From positions 1-17,065 of the forward strand of contig DAOTVS010000288.1 in NCBI GenBank assembly GCA_034436375.1: DNA of 17,065 bases. The letters run 5' to 3'. The DNA comes from DAOTVS01 sp034436375. GTDB lineage: Bacteria > Chloroflexota > Anaerolineae > SpSt-313. The position numbers and the translations under genes were made by a program. Position 1 is the stretch's first letter. Each line of letters starts with the position of its first letter. Shown here one piece after another: positions 7,243-14,288 of the stretch. Below the pieces are notes generated by a model. That model saw only the letters and a program-made list of their open reading frames with translations. It made no database searches and was not told the origin of the DNA.

Positions 7243-9477
7243 ATGGTATCTCGGATCGCCCAGTTCATGCCCCATCCCCTTGAGAGGGAGACAACGCTGC
7301 GCGACTTGCAGGCAGAGAACATGTTGGCCGTATTACCTCTCCTGTCGTTGGCCGGCCTGCTGCTCGTTGTGAATGAGGACCGCTTCTCGCAGCCTATGCA
7401 GGTGATCTTGCCCGGCTTGACGCTCTTCCTCGTGCCGCTGGTCGTCGTTGCGCTGCGCCCGCGGAGCTATCGTGCGGCAGCGTGGGCCCTGGTTGCAGGC
7501 TCCCTCGGCGGCATCCTGTTGGCAGCCGGCTGGACGCCCTTACCCCAGGTGGTCTGCCTGCTCGTGTTCCCTGTCGGGCTGGCCACATCCTTCATCAGCC
7601 CCGCTGCAGGCGCCGGCACAGCCGGCGTATCCACGGTGATCCTGTGGTTGGCGCCGCCGGTCCTGTTGCCGGTCGACCCGGGATTGCGCGCTGCTACCGG
7701 TCTGGCCGCCTGGACTATTGTTGCCCTGATCTGGCTGACGCAGCGCCCACTAGTCACGACGATGAAGTGGTCCTGGGAGAGCTATGAGCGCAACCGGCGC
7801 CTGCTCGAGCGAGCGCGCGACTATCAGGTGCAACTCAAGCAGACCCTGGCGGATCTGGCCGACGCTAACCTGCAACTCACCCGTTTGAACCAGTTGGCCC
7901 AAGGGCTGCGCATGGCTGCCGAGGAGGCGCGCCGGGCCAAGGAGCAATTTGTGGCCAACGTGAGCCACGAGCTGCGCACGCCACTGAACATGATCATCGG
8001 TTTCAGCGAGATGGTCGTCCGTGCCCCTCAGACCTACGGCGCCAGCATTCCCCCGGCCCTCCTTGCGGATCTGGAGGTCATCCTGCGTAACAGCCAACAC
8101 CTTTCCAGCCTGATCGATGACGTGCTGGACCTGAGCCAGATCGAGGCCGGCCGGGTCGTGCTCAGCAAAGAGCGGGTGGCGCTGCCGGAGGTCATCGAGG
8201 CGGCAACCACCGCCGTGCGCCCCCTTTATGATTCCAAGGGCCTCTACCTCAAGATAGAGATCACCCCCGACCTGCCACCGGTACTGTGCGACCGCACGCG
8301 CATCCGGGCGGTGGTGCTGAACCTGCTCTCTAACGCCGGCCGCTTTACCGAGCAGGGCGGCGTGCGCTTGCGTACTTGGCGAGAAGGGCCGTACGTCGTC
8401 GTGAGCGTAGCCGACTCGGGCCCTGGCATCGCCAACGAGGACAAAGAGAGGCTCTTCCGTCCCTTTGAGCAGCTGGATGGCTCCATCCGCCGCCGGTATG
8501 GGGGCTCCGGCCTGGGGCTGGCTATCAGCAAGAGCTTTGTAGAGTTGCACGGGGGCCGGATGTGGCTGGAGAGTGAAAAGGGCAATGGCACTACTTTTCT
8601 CTTCCGCTTGCCCATCGATCCGCTGCCACCGATCGAAAGCAATGCGGCCCGCTGGATCAACCCGGCCTGGCATTATGAGGAGCGCACGGCGCCCTCTTTA
8701 GCCCCTTCACCCAAGGTAAGGCCGCGGGTGGTCGTGCTCGATAGAGGCGACACCCTGCAGCGGCTGCTCAGTCGCTCCTGGGATGGGGTAGAAATCCAGG
8801 CCTGCGTGAGCCTGGATGAAGCCATCCAGGAACTGGCACGCACTCCCAGTCAAACGCTCCTGGTAAACGCCCGCTCCATGGGCGCGGCCATCGAGCAACT
8901 CAGCCAGAGCGTGGCCCTGCCCAATGGCACCCCAATGATTGTCTGTTCCATACCCGGTGCCATCGAAGCCGCCAGCGCCCTGGGCGTTGCCGATTACATG
9001 GTCAAACCGGTCACGGCCGAAGCGCTCCTGGCGGCGCTGGAGCGCCTGGGGTTGCAGAGCGGCACGGTGCTTATTGCCGACGATGAGCCCGATCTGTTGC
9101 GCATGTTCGACCGCGTTCTGACCGGCTCAGGCCGCGGCTATCGGGTGCTGCGCGCCGGCGACGGCCGGCAGGCGCTTGCGATCCTGCGCGAGGAGCGTCC
9201 AGACGCCTTGTTGCTCGACCTGGCAATGCCGGAGATGGATGGCTTCCGCCTGCTGGAGATACGCAGCCAGGACCCGACGCTGCAGCAGATGCCGGTTGTG
9301 GTGATCTCAGCCCACGATCCGGCGGGGCAACCCATCGTGAGCAGTGCATTGGCCGTCACGCGGGCGGGTGGCCTCTCCGTGCCCCAGCTCCTGGAGAGTG
9401 TACAGGCCCTCAGTCGGATCCTTGGCCCAGGCGGCCCAACTGGCGGTCCAGTGCCGCCAGGAAAGCCTGCTGGGTGA
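7243..9477 (+). CDS. Membrane hybrid sensor histidine kinase with pseudo-receiver and C-terminal receiver
   Basis: This 744-residue protein starts with about six hydrophobic segments (roughly residues 27-43, 53-71, 79-96, 101-119, 127-143, 150-166), with no obvious periplasmic sensor. A coiled-coil linker (175-235) leads to the HisKA motif FVANVSHELRTPLN with phospho-acceptor H242. The HATPase follows: N-box N364, DSGPGI with D391, RPFEQLD, GGSGLGLAI. Two receiver-like domains end the protein. The first (about 500-600) has N542 where the phospho-acceptor Asp should be, yet keeps K588 in VKP, so it is probably a pseudo-receiver. The second (about 607-725) has the acidic pair ADDEPD, D659 in LLLDLAMPEMDG and VISA, but TRAGG replaces the usual Lys-Pro. 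A Gly/Pro-rich tail is encoded in the overlap with the next gene. ATG 7243 is preferred to 7228 because GGGAGG (7230-7235) lies 7 nt upstream. The signal sensed is unknown. Confidence 0.93.
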   Translation: MVSRIAQFMPHPLERETTLRDLQAENMLAVLPLLSLAGLLLVVNEDRFSQPMQVILPGLTLFLVPLVVVALRPRSYRAAAWALVAGSLGGILLAAGWTPLPQVVCLLVFPVGLATSFISPAAGAGTAGVSTVILWLAPPVLLPVDPGLRAATGLAAWTIVALIWLTQRPLVTTMKWSWESYERNRRLLERARDYQVQLKQTLADLADANLQLTRLNQLAQGLRMAAEEARRAKEQFVANVSHELRTPLNMIIGFSEMVVRAPQTYGASIPPALLADLEVILRNSQHLSSLIDDVLDLSQIEAGRVVLSKERVALPEVIEAATTAVRPLYDSKGLYLKIEITPDLPPVLCDRTRIRAVVLNLLSNAGRFTEQGGVRLRTWREGPYVVVSVADSGPGIANEDKERLFRPFEQLDGSIRRRYGGSGLGLAISKSFVELHGGRMWLESEKGNGTTFLFRLPIDPLPPIESNAARWINPAWHYEERTAPSLAPSPKVRPRVVVLDRGDTLQRLLSRSWDGVEIQACVSLDEAIQELARTPSQTLLVNARSMGAAIEQLSQSVALPNGTPMIVCSIPGAIEAASALGVADYMVKPVTAEALLAALERLGLQSGTVLIADDEPDLLRMFDRVLTGSGRGYRVLRAGDGRQALAILREERPDALLLDLAMPEMDGFRLLEIRSQDPTLQQMPVVVISAHDPAGQPIVSSALAVTRAGGLSVPQLLESVQALSRILGPGGPTGGPVPPGKPAG

Positions 9478-10660
9478 CGGGCTTGTGGAGCAAGGCGGCG
9501 GCCCCCAGGGCAAGGGCCAGGTCCTCCTCGGCCAGGATAGTACAGACGATGATCGGCGCATGCCGGGTGTGCGGGTGCTCGTGCAACCGCCCGAGGAGTT
9601 CCCAGCCGTCGATGCCGGGCAACATGACATCGAGTACAATGATCTGAGGGCATAGGCCCTCTGCCAGGGGCAAGGCCTGCTGCGGATCGGCCGAGCCTAC
9701 AAAACGGTAGCGGCTGCCGGCCAGGTAGCGCTCAAGAAGCCGTAAGGTGTCGACATTGTCATCGATGACCAGGACGGTGGCTTGCTGGGCAACCGGGAAG
9801 CTCAGGCGCAGCAGGAAGGCATCGCCCGGTTCCACATCGGGGCACAACTCCAGCGTGCCTCCCGAAAGCCCGATCAGGTCACGCGCCATATCGAGGCTGT
9901 TGCTGGAGGGGAGCATTACGGCCACCCCCTCCCGGTGTGGGCGCACATCGATCTGGACTCGCTGCCCTTGCGCGCCGGCATCTACCCTCAGCATGCCCCC
10001 TGGAGCGCTGCGCAGGGCTACCGTGAGCGTGTTGACTAGGGCCTGGCGCAGAGTGGTGACTTGGGCAATGGCGTGGGGAACCCCTGGTGCGACCCCGCAG
10101 GCTATCTGCACGCCCAGGGATCGGGCCAGCGGCGCCACCACCCGCAGCGCAGCCTGGACCATCGCAGCGACATCAATCAGCTCTGCGCCCTGGGACTTTC
10201 TGAGCCACTGCAGCTCTTGGTCGCGGCTAGGAGTGCCTGTGCCTGGCGCCAGAGGGGCCTTCTCACCGGCTGCCGGCAGCTTGCCCAGTTCATACTGGAC
10301 CCAGAGCCGATCGGCCAGTACCTGCACCCCCTGACTCTCCAACCGCGCCAGATGGCGCACACTGAGGGCCAGGTTATTGGCCACCTCTCGTATGGTAAAC
10401 TGCTCAGTATAGCGGCGTGAGAGGATATTGTAGATACGCCAGGCATTGGCGTTGGGAGGCACATCGGTGCCCGGTTTGAGGGCCTGGATGGCGGTCAGGA
10501 GGAGCCGGCGCAGTTGAGAGGGAGCGTCTTCCCGCTCCCCGACATCCAGGAGCTCGATCAGAGGGCTGTGGCCCAACTCTGCTGGGTCATAGAGATGTTG
10601 CAGGGCTCGATGGAGCTGGCGCACAAAGCGGGCATCAGCATGCTGGCTCGACATGTCCAC
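9410..10660 (-). CDS. Response regulator: N-terminal HTH, degenerate HATPase-like domain, C-terminal receiver
   Basis: This 416-residue protein has three parts. Residues about 12-122 form a helical domain with a helix-turn-helix (WRIYNILSRRYTEQFTIREVANNLALSVRHLARLE, landmarks at 74-108) resembling sigma-70 region 4 or LuxR-type HTHs. Residues about 158-290 align by eye with the kinase ATPase of the neighbouring gene: LRQALVNTL for the N-box and SLDMARDLIGLSGGTLEL for the G2/C-terminal strand. The DxGxG and GxGxG nucleotide motifs are gone, so it is probably inactive. Residues about 295-412 are an intact receiver: D300/D301, D344 in IIVLDVMLPGIDGW, T374, K393 in HKP. It is the natural partner of the convergent kinase and is divergent from the ABC operon. 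The chosen GTG start (10660) has GGGAG nine bases upstream; ATG 10654 is the alternative. DNA binding is inferred, not shown. Confidence 0.88.
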   Translation of the reverse strand: MDMSSQHADARFVRQLHRALQHLYDPAELGHSPLIELLDVGEREDAPSQLRRLLLTAIQALKPGTDVPPNANAWRIYNILSRRYTEQFTIREVANNLALSVRHLARLESQGVQVLADRLWVQYELGKLPAAGEKAPLAPGTGTPSRDQELQWLRKSQGAELIDVAAMVQAALRVVAPLARSLGVQIACGVAPGVPHAIAQVTTLRQALVNTLTVALRSAPGGMLRVDAGAQGQRVQIDVRPHREGVAVMLPSSNSLDMARDLIGLSGGTLELCPDVEPGDAFLLRLSFPVAQQATVLVIDDNVDTLRLLERYLAGSRYRFVGSADPQQALPLAEGLCPQIIVLDVMLPGIDGWELLGRLHEHPHTRHAPIIVCTILAEEDLALALGAAALLHKPVTQQAFLAALDRQLGRLGQGSD

Positions 10661-10692
10661 AAGATGGCACTCCCATGTCTGCTTGACGGCGG

Positions 10693-10721
10693 ATTATACC
10701 ACTTCCAGAGCTTCTTCAATG
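10693..10721 (-). promoter_or_regulatory. Extended -10 promoter of the response regulator gene
   Basis: On the minus strand, TG-G-TATAAT (10701-10693) is a perfect extended -10. A TTGAAG lies 15 nt upstream as a weak -35. Transcription should start near 10686, about 26 nt before GTG 10660. Confidence 0.6.
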
Positions 10722-10728
10722 CTATAAT
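10699..10728 (+). promoter_or_regulatory. Extended -10 promoter of the ABC transport operon
   Basis: TG-C-TATAAT at 10720-10728 is a perfect extended -10 with no good -35 upstream. The same TGCTATAATG string heads the kinase gene. It overlaps the upstream half of the leftward regulator promoter, so the two could not be occupied together. Predicted leader is about 77 nt. Confidence 0.65.
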
Positions 10729-10764
10729 GGCCGTATGAATGGATCTCCTGTCTAGGCTATCGAC

Positions 10765-10784
10765 TGGAATCTAGCACAATTCCA
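10765..10784 (+). promoter_or_regulatory. Candidate operator in the operon leader
   Basis: TGGAAT and ATTCCA form an inverted repeat separated by 8 nt, about 30-50 nt downstream of the predicted transcription start. It has the shape of a dyad binding site and is the clearest dyad between the two divergent genes. No second copy was noticed, so this is tentative. Confidence 0.3.
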
Positions 10785-10811
10785 AAGGTGCAGCAAGAAA
10801 GGAGAGATGCA

Positions 10812-12200
10812 ATGGAAGGGCCCAGGATCTTGGGTCGCCGGCAATTCCTTATCGCCGTGAGTGCGGGCGCGGCAGGCGCCCTGTTGGCCGCCTGCGCTCC
10901 GAAGGCATCCCCTCAGCCAGCCAGTGAGGAGCAACAGCCAGTAGCCACCTCGGCCCCTGGCCAGCCCACCCTCGCCCCTCAGGCCAACGGGGAGTTTGTG
11001 TTCTGGTATCCGGATGAGACGCGAGGCACCGCGTTGCAGGACGAGTTCAACAAAGCGGATCTGGGCATGACCGCAAAATGGGAACTGGGCGAGTACGACA
11101 CCAACACCAAGACCATGGCCGCCCTGGCTGCCGGCACACCGCCGGATACATCCTATTTGGGGCGCTGGCAGACTTGTGACCTCGCCGTCCGCAACGCCCT
11201 GGTCTGCCTGGATGATTATGTCGCTAAGGCGAAATCCTTTGCCTGGAACAACATCTGGGAGCGTCTGCAGAAGGACTCTATCTCCTGGGGTAAGAAGTGG
11301 ATCATCCCCTACACGACCGATACGCGTGCCCTGTTCTACCACAAGGACGTGATGGTGAATGCCGGTCTGGACCCGGAAAAACCGCCGAAGACGTGGGATG
11401 AGCTGCAGCAGATGGCCGTCAAGATCACCAAGCGCGATGCGGGCGGGCGCCTCGATACAATTGGCTTTACACCCAGTTTCGGCAACCCGCCGGTGTACTT
11501 GATGTTCCTCACCGTGCTCTGGTGCTATGGCGGCGATATGGTTAACGGGGACATGAGCAAAATCACCGTAGCCTCCAGCGAGGGTGAGCAGGCCATGACC
11601 TTCCTCAAAGGCATCATGGATGCCCAGGGGGGCTACGAGGATGCCGTCGCTTTTACCAAGAACCTCAGCCTAGCCGAAGGGATCGACGCCTTCTCCGCCG
11701 GCAAGGTAGGGCTGGCCCTGAACGGCGCCTGGGTCTTCCCCAACTATGCCAAGTATTCCCCGGACCTGAACTACGGCATGATCCCAGGGCCCGTCTTCCC
11801 CGATAAGAACATTGTCGCCAACTATGATGGCGGCGGCGGCTGGTTCTTCTTCAAGAAAGGCCATAACTTTCCTGCTGCCTGGCAGTTTCTTGAGTTCATC
11901 ATGGATAAGGACCGGCAGGCCAAGATCTGCGACACGTGGGCCACGATCCCCTCGCGCTCCGACTCGGGCGAGGCATGGGCCAAGCTCGATGAGCAGCATC
12001 GCCGGGTGTTCGTTTCCACGGCCAACACGGTGCGTTGGATCCCGATTTTCGCCGGCGTCTTGGAAACGCTCAGCCACTTAGCCACCATGTTTGACAACGT
12101 GCTGATCGGTGGGAAGGACATCAAGGGGGAACTGCAAACAGCGCAGCAGAACATGCAACTAATCCTGGACAAGGCCAATTCGTTCCCCGTGCCTTCTTAA
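10812..12200 (+). CDS. Extracellular solute-binding lipoprotein of a carbohydrate-type ABC importer
   Basis: This 462-residue protein begins with a Tat-type lipoprotein signal: GRRQFLI (twin Arg 9-10), a hydrophobic run, then lipobox LLAAC with the predicted lipidated C28. A Pro/Ser/Ala-rich linker (29-60) tethers the mature domain to the membrane. The body is a family-1-type substrate-binding protein: FVFWYPDETRG start, LAAGTPPD, WIIPYTTDTRALFYHKDVM near 160-180, PKTWDEL, GGGGWFFFKKG near 340, and FLEFIMDKD. It captures the substrate outside the cell and delivers it to the two permeases downstream. ATG 10812 is preferred to GTG 10788 because AGGAG sits 7 nt upstream and the Tat motif then starts at the right distance. 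Aromatic residues in the body fit a sugar or oligosaccharide, but the substrate cannot be deduced. Confidence 0.93.
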   Translation: MEGPRILGRRQFLIAVSAGAAGALLAACAPKASPQPASEEQQPVATSAPGQPTLAPQANGEFVFWYPDETRGTALQDEFNKADLGMTAKWELGEYDTNTKTMAALAAGTPPDTSYLGRWQTCDLAVRNALVCLDDYVAKAKSFAWNNIWERLQKDSISWGKKWIIPYTTDTRALFYHKDVMVNAGLDPEKPPKTWDELQQMAVKITKRDAGGRLDTIGFTPSFGNPPVYLMFLTVLWCYGGDMVNGDMSKITVASSEGEQAMTFLKGIMDAQGGYEDAVAFTKNLSLAEGIDAFSAGKVGLALNGAWVFPNYAKYSPDLNYGMIPGPVFPDKNIVANYDGGGGWFFFKKGHNFPAAWQFLEFIMDKDRQAKICDTWATIPSRSDSGEAWAKLDEQHRRVFVSTANTVRWIPIFAGVLETLSHLATMFDNVLIGGKDIKGELQTAQQNMQLILDKANSFPVPS

Positions 12201-12212
12201 TTACACACCGGC

Positions 12213-12251
12213 ACTGAGCGGGCGAGGGTTACGAGCCCTCGCCCGCTCAGT
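12213..12251 (+). terminator. Strong intercistronic hairpin after the binding-protein gene
   Basis: ACTGAGCGGGCGAGGG (12213-12228) pairs perfectly with CCCTCGCCCGCTCAGT (12236-12251), a 16-bp stem with loop TTACGAG, starting 13 nt after the stop codon. No T-run follows. It is more likely a 3' mRNA-protecting structure or partial attenuator that keeps binding protein in excess over permeases, as known for malE, than a full terminator. Confidence 0.75.
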
Positions 12252-12353
12252 CAACCCTCCTTGGCCAGTATGACATTGGCCATGTTGGAGATCCCCTGTA
12301 GAAGATAGCGCAGGAACAACTGGAACTCTAGCCACGTTGGGGAGGTGCGGTCG

Positions 12354-13211
12354 GTGTTTCAGAACCCAAAGACAAAGAGGAGAGCCAAGAAGATCATCCG
12401 GCAGGGACTGATCTATTGCCTGCTGGTTCCACTGGCGATCGTGTTCACCGTGCCGTTGCTCTGGCTGCTCTCGACTTCCCTGAAGGGCGATGCGCAGATG
12501 GCCGTGTGGCCACCGGTGTGGATCCCATCCCCTCTGTACTGGGAGAACTTTGTCGAGGCCTGGACCACCGGTGATTTCCCACGCGATCTGATGAACACGG
12601 TAACGATCACTGTGTTGGCCACTTTCGGCGAGCTGCTCACGGCATCGATGGCAGCCTTCGGTTTTGCGCGCCTGCGCTTCCCTGGGCGTGATGGCCTGTT
12701 TCTGGTCCTGCTGGCCACACTGATGTTGCCGGGGGTAGTGACACTCATTCCGACTTTTGTGCTCTTCAAGTACCTGAACTGGCTCGATACCTTCAAGCCG
12801 CTCATCGTGCCGGCTTATTTTGGTGGCGGCGCTTTCTTTATTTTCCTGCTACGCCAGTTCTTCCTGACCCTACCGCCCGAACTTTTTGAGCAGGCTAAGA
12901 TCGATGGGGCTTCCAATTACCGGTCCTATTGGCAGATCATGTTACCCCTCTGCAAGCCAGCTCTCTCCACAGTGGCCATCTTTGCCTTCATGAATCATTG
13001 GAATGACTTCATGGGCCCACTCATCTACCTGAACAGCCCAGACAAGTTCACCCTCACCCTGGGCCTGCGCCGGTTCATGACGCTGACCGATGTTCGGTTC
13101 CAACAGATGATGGCCATGTCCTTGTTGATGACCCTACCCGTGCTTGCTGTGTTCTTCTTCTTCCAGCAGTATTTCATCCAGGGGGTCGTTATGAGTGGGA
13201 TCAAAGCGTAA
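12354..13211 (+). CDS. Carbohydrate ABC transporter permease, MalG-like
   Basis: This 285-residue inner-membrane protein has about six hydrophobic helices; the first is near residues 18-42. The binding-protein-dependent transport signature (EAA loop) is at about 177-205: ELFEQAKIDGASNYRSYWQ followed by IMLPLCKPAL, which contacts the ATPase. It is of the MalG/CUT1 type: a short N-terminus, PxxxxxNFVEAW in the first periplasmic loop, and a C-terminal FFFQQYFIQGVVMSGIKA that is typical of MalG-family ends. GTG 12354 is preferred over GTG 12345 because GGGGAGG (12339-12345) is 8 nt upstream of it and would overlap the other. The 152-nt gap from the binding-protein gene holds the hairpin described separately, a TTGGCCA direct repeat and no clear promoter. 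Confidence 0.92.
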   Translation: MFQNPKTKRRAKKIIRQGLIYCLLVPLAIVFTVPLLWLLSTSLKGDAQMAVWPPVWIPSPLYWENFVEAWTTGDFPRDLMNTVTITVLATFGELLTASMAAFGFARLRFPGRDGLFLVLLATLMLPGVVTLIPTFVLFKYLNWLDTFKPLIVPAYFGGGAFFIFLLRQFFLTLPPELFEQAKIDGASNYRSYWQIMLPLCKPALSTVAIFAFMNHWNDFMGPLIYLNSPDKFTLTLGLRRFMTLTDVRFQQMMAMSLLMTLPVLAVFFFFQQYFIQGVVMSGIKA

Positions 13212-13248
13212 TGAGAGATGGCGAGACGTACAGCACGGGAGGCAGAGG

Positions 13249-14223
13249 ATGAGCACGCAAGCGATGACTCCGTCCGGCGCTACGCCGCGGCCGCGCCACA
13301 TTTGGCAGCGCCCGCTCCAGCTGCGGGAAGCGATTGATGGCTATATCTTCATACTGCCCTGGCTGCTGGGCCTTCTGATCTTCACCATGGGCCCGTTTGT
13401 GGCAGGCCTGTTGTTCAGCCTGGCGGATTTTGATGTGCTGACTCCGCCGCGCTTTGTCGGCCTAGGGAACTATCGCGCTATTCTGACGAGCGACCCCAAG
13501 TTCTGGCTGGCGGTCTACAACACGGCATGGTACGTCGGCGTCTCGATCCTGCCCGGGGTCGCCCTGGGGCTGCTCCTGGCCATCCTGCTGAACCAGAAAG
13601 TGCGCGGGATCACGGTGTTCCGCACTTTCTTCTACATGCCCTCGATCGTCCCGTCAGTAGCTTCGGTCGCGCTCTTCATCTACATTCTGCACGACCGCTT
13701 TGGCCTGCTAAACGAGTTCCTCTACCAGACGTTCGGCATTGTGGGCCCCCACTGGCTCACCAGTCCGGAATGGTCCAAGCCCTCCCTGGTCATCTGGAGC
13801 CTATGGGGCATCGGGGGGGGCATGATCATCTATCTGGCGGGGCTGCAGGGGATACCCGAGGCCCTCTACGAGGCAGCGTCCATAGACGGTGCAGGCGCCA
13901 TCCGCCGCTTCCGGAGCATCACCATCCCGATGGTTTCGCCCACCATATTCTTCGTGCTGACGATGGGCATTATCGGCAGTTTCCAGATCTTCACCCCTGT
14001 ATTTCTGCTCGGAGGGACAAACTATGGCCAGGCTGCCGCTGGTCCCATGGATTCGCTCCTCTTCTGGGTGGTGTACATCTACAACCAGGGCTTTTTCTAC
14101 TTCCGCATGGGCTATGCCAGCGCTTTGTCCTGGCTGCTCTTTGTCCTGCTGATGATACTTACCCTTATCCAGTTCCGGCTGGCAGGCCGTTGGGTATACT
14201 ATGAGGGCGAGGTTGCCCATTAG
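13249..14223 (+). CDS. Carbohydrate ABC transporter permease, MalF-like
   Basis: This 324-residue membrane protein is the second half of the channel. Six helices are apparent, starting at residues about 32-57 (YIFILPWLLGLLIFTMGPF). FVGLGNYRAIL (69-79) is the usual MalF/UgpA-type loop, and the EAA loop is at 205-235 (EALYEAASIDGAGAIRRF, then ITIPMVSPTIF). Start ATG 13249 has GGGAGG 6 nt upstream; the frame also extends to an ATG at 13195 that would overlap the previous gene. Usually MalF precedes MalG; here the order is reversed. No ATPase gene is visible, so a shared MsmK/UgpC-like ATPase elsewhere is likely. Confidence 0.92.
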   Translation: MSTQAMTPSGATPRPRHIWQRPLQLREAIDGYIFILPWLLGLLIFTMGPFVAGLLFSLADFDVLTPPRFVGLGNYRAILTSDPKFWLAVYNTAWYVGVSILPGVALGLLLAILLNQKVRGITVFRTFFYMPSIVPSVASVALFIYILHDRFGLLNEFLYQTFGIVGPHWLTSPEWSKPSLVIWSLWGIGGGMIIYLAGLQGIPEALYEAASIDGAGAIRRFRSITIPMVSPTIFFVLTMGIIGSFQIFTPVFLLGGTNYGQAAAGPMDSLLFWVVYIYNQGFFYFRMGYASALSWLLFVLLMILTLIQFRLAGRWVYYEGEVAH

Positions 14224-14288
14224 AGAACGTACGCTCACCATGAGCCCGGCCACAACTTGCCGGAAGGAATGCAGGTAAGGAGATCCAT

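Noticed and set aside
12213..12251. Rho-independent terminator ending the operon
   Set aside because: There is no T-run after the stem and the permease genes continue downstream without a clear new promoter.
12269..12307. 12-codon ORF in the gap before the first permease
   Set aside because: It has no ribosome site and no conservation can be judged; too short to support.
13527..14204. 225-residue alternative plus frame inside the MalF-like gene
   Set aside because: The other frame has six membrane helices and the EAA loop; this one is Arg/His/Pro-rich without motifs.
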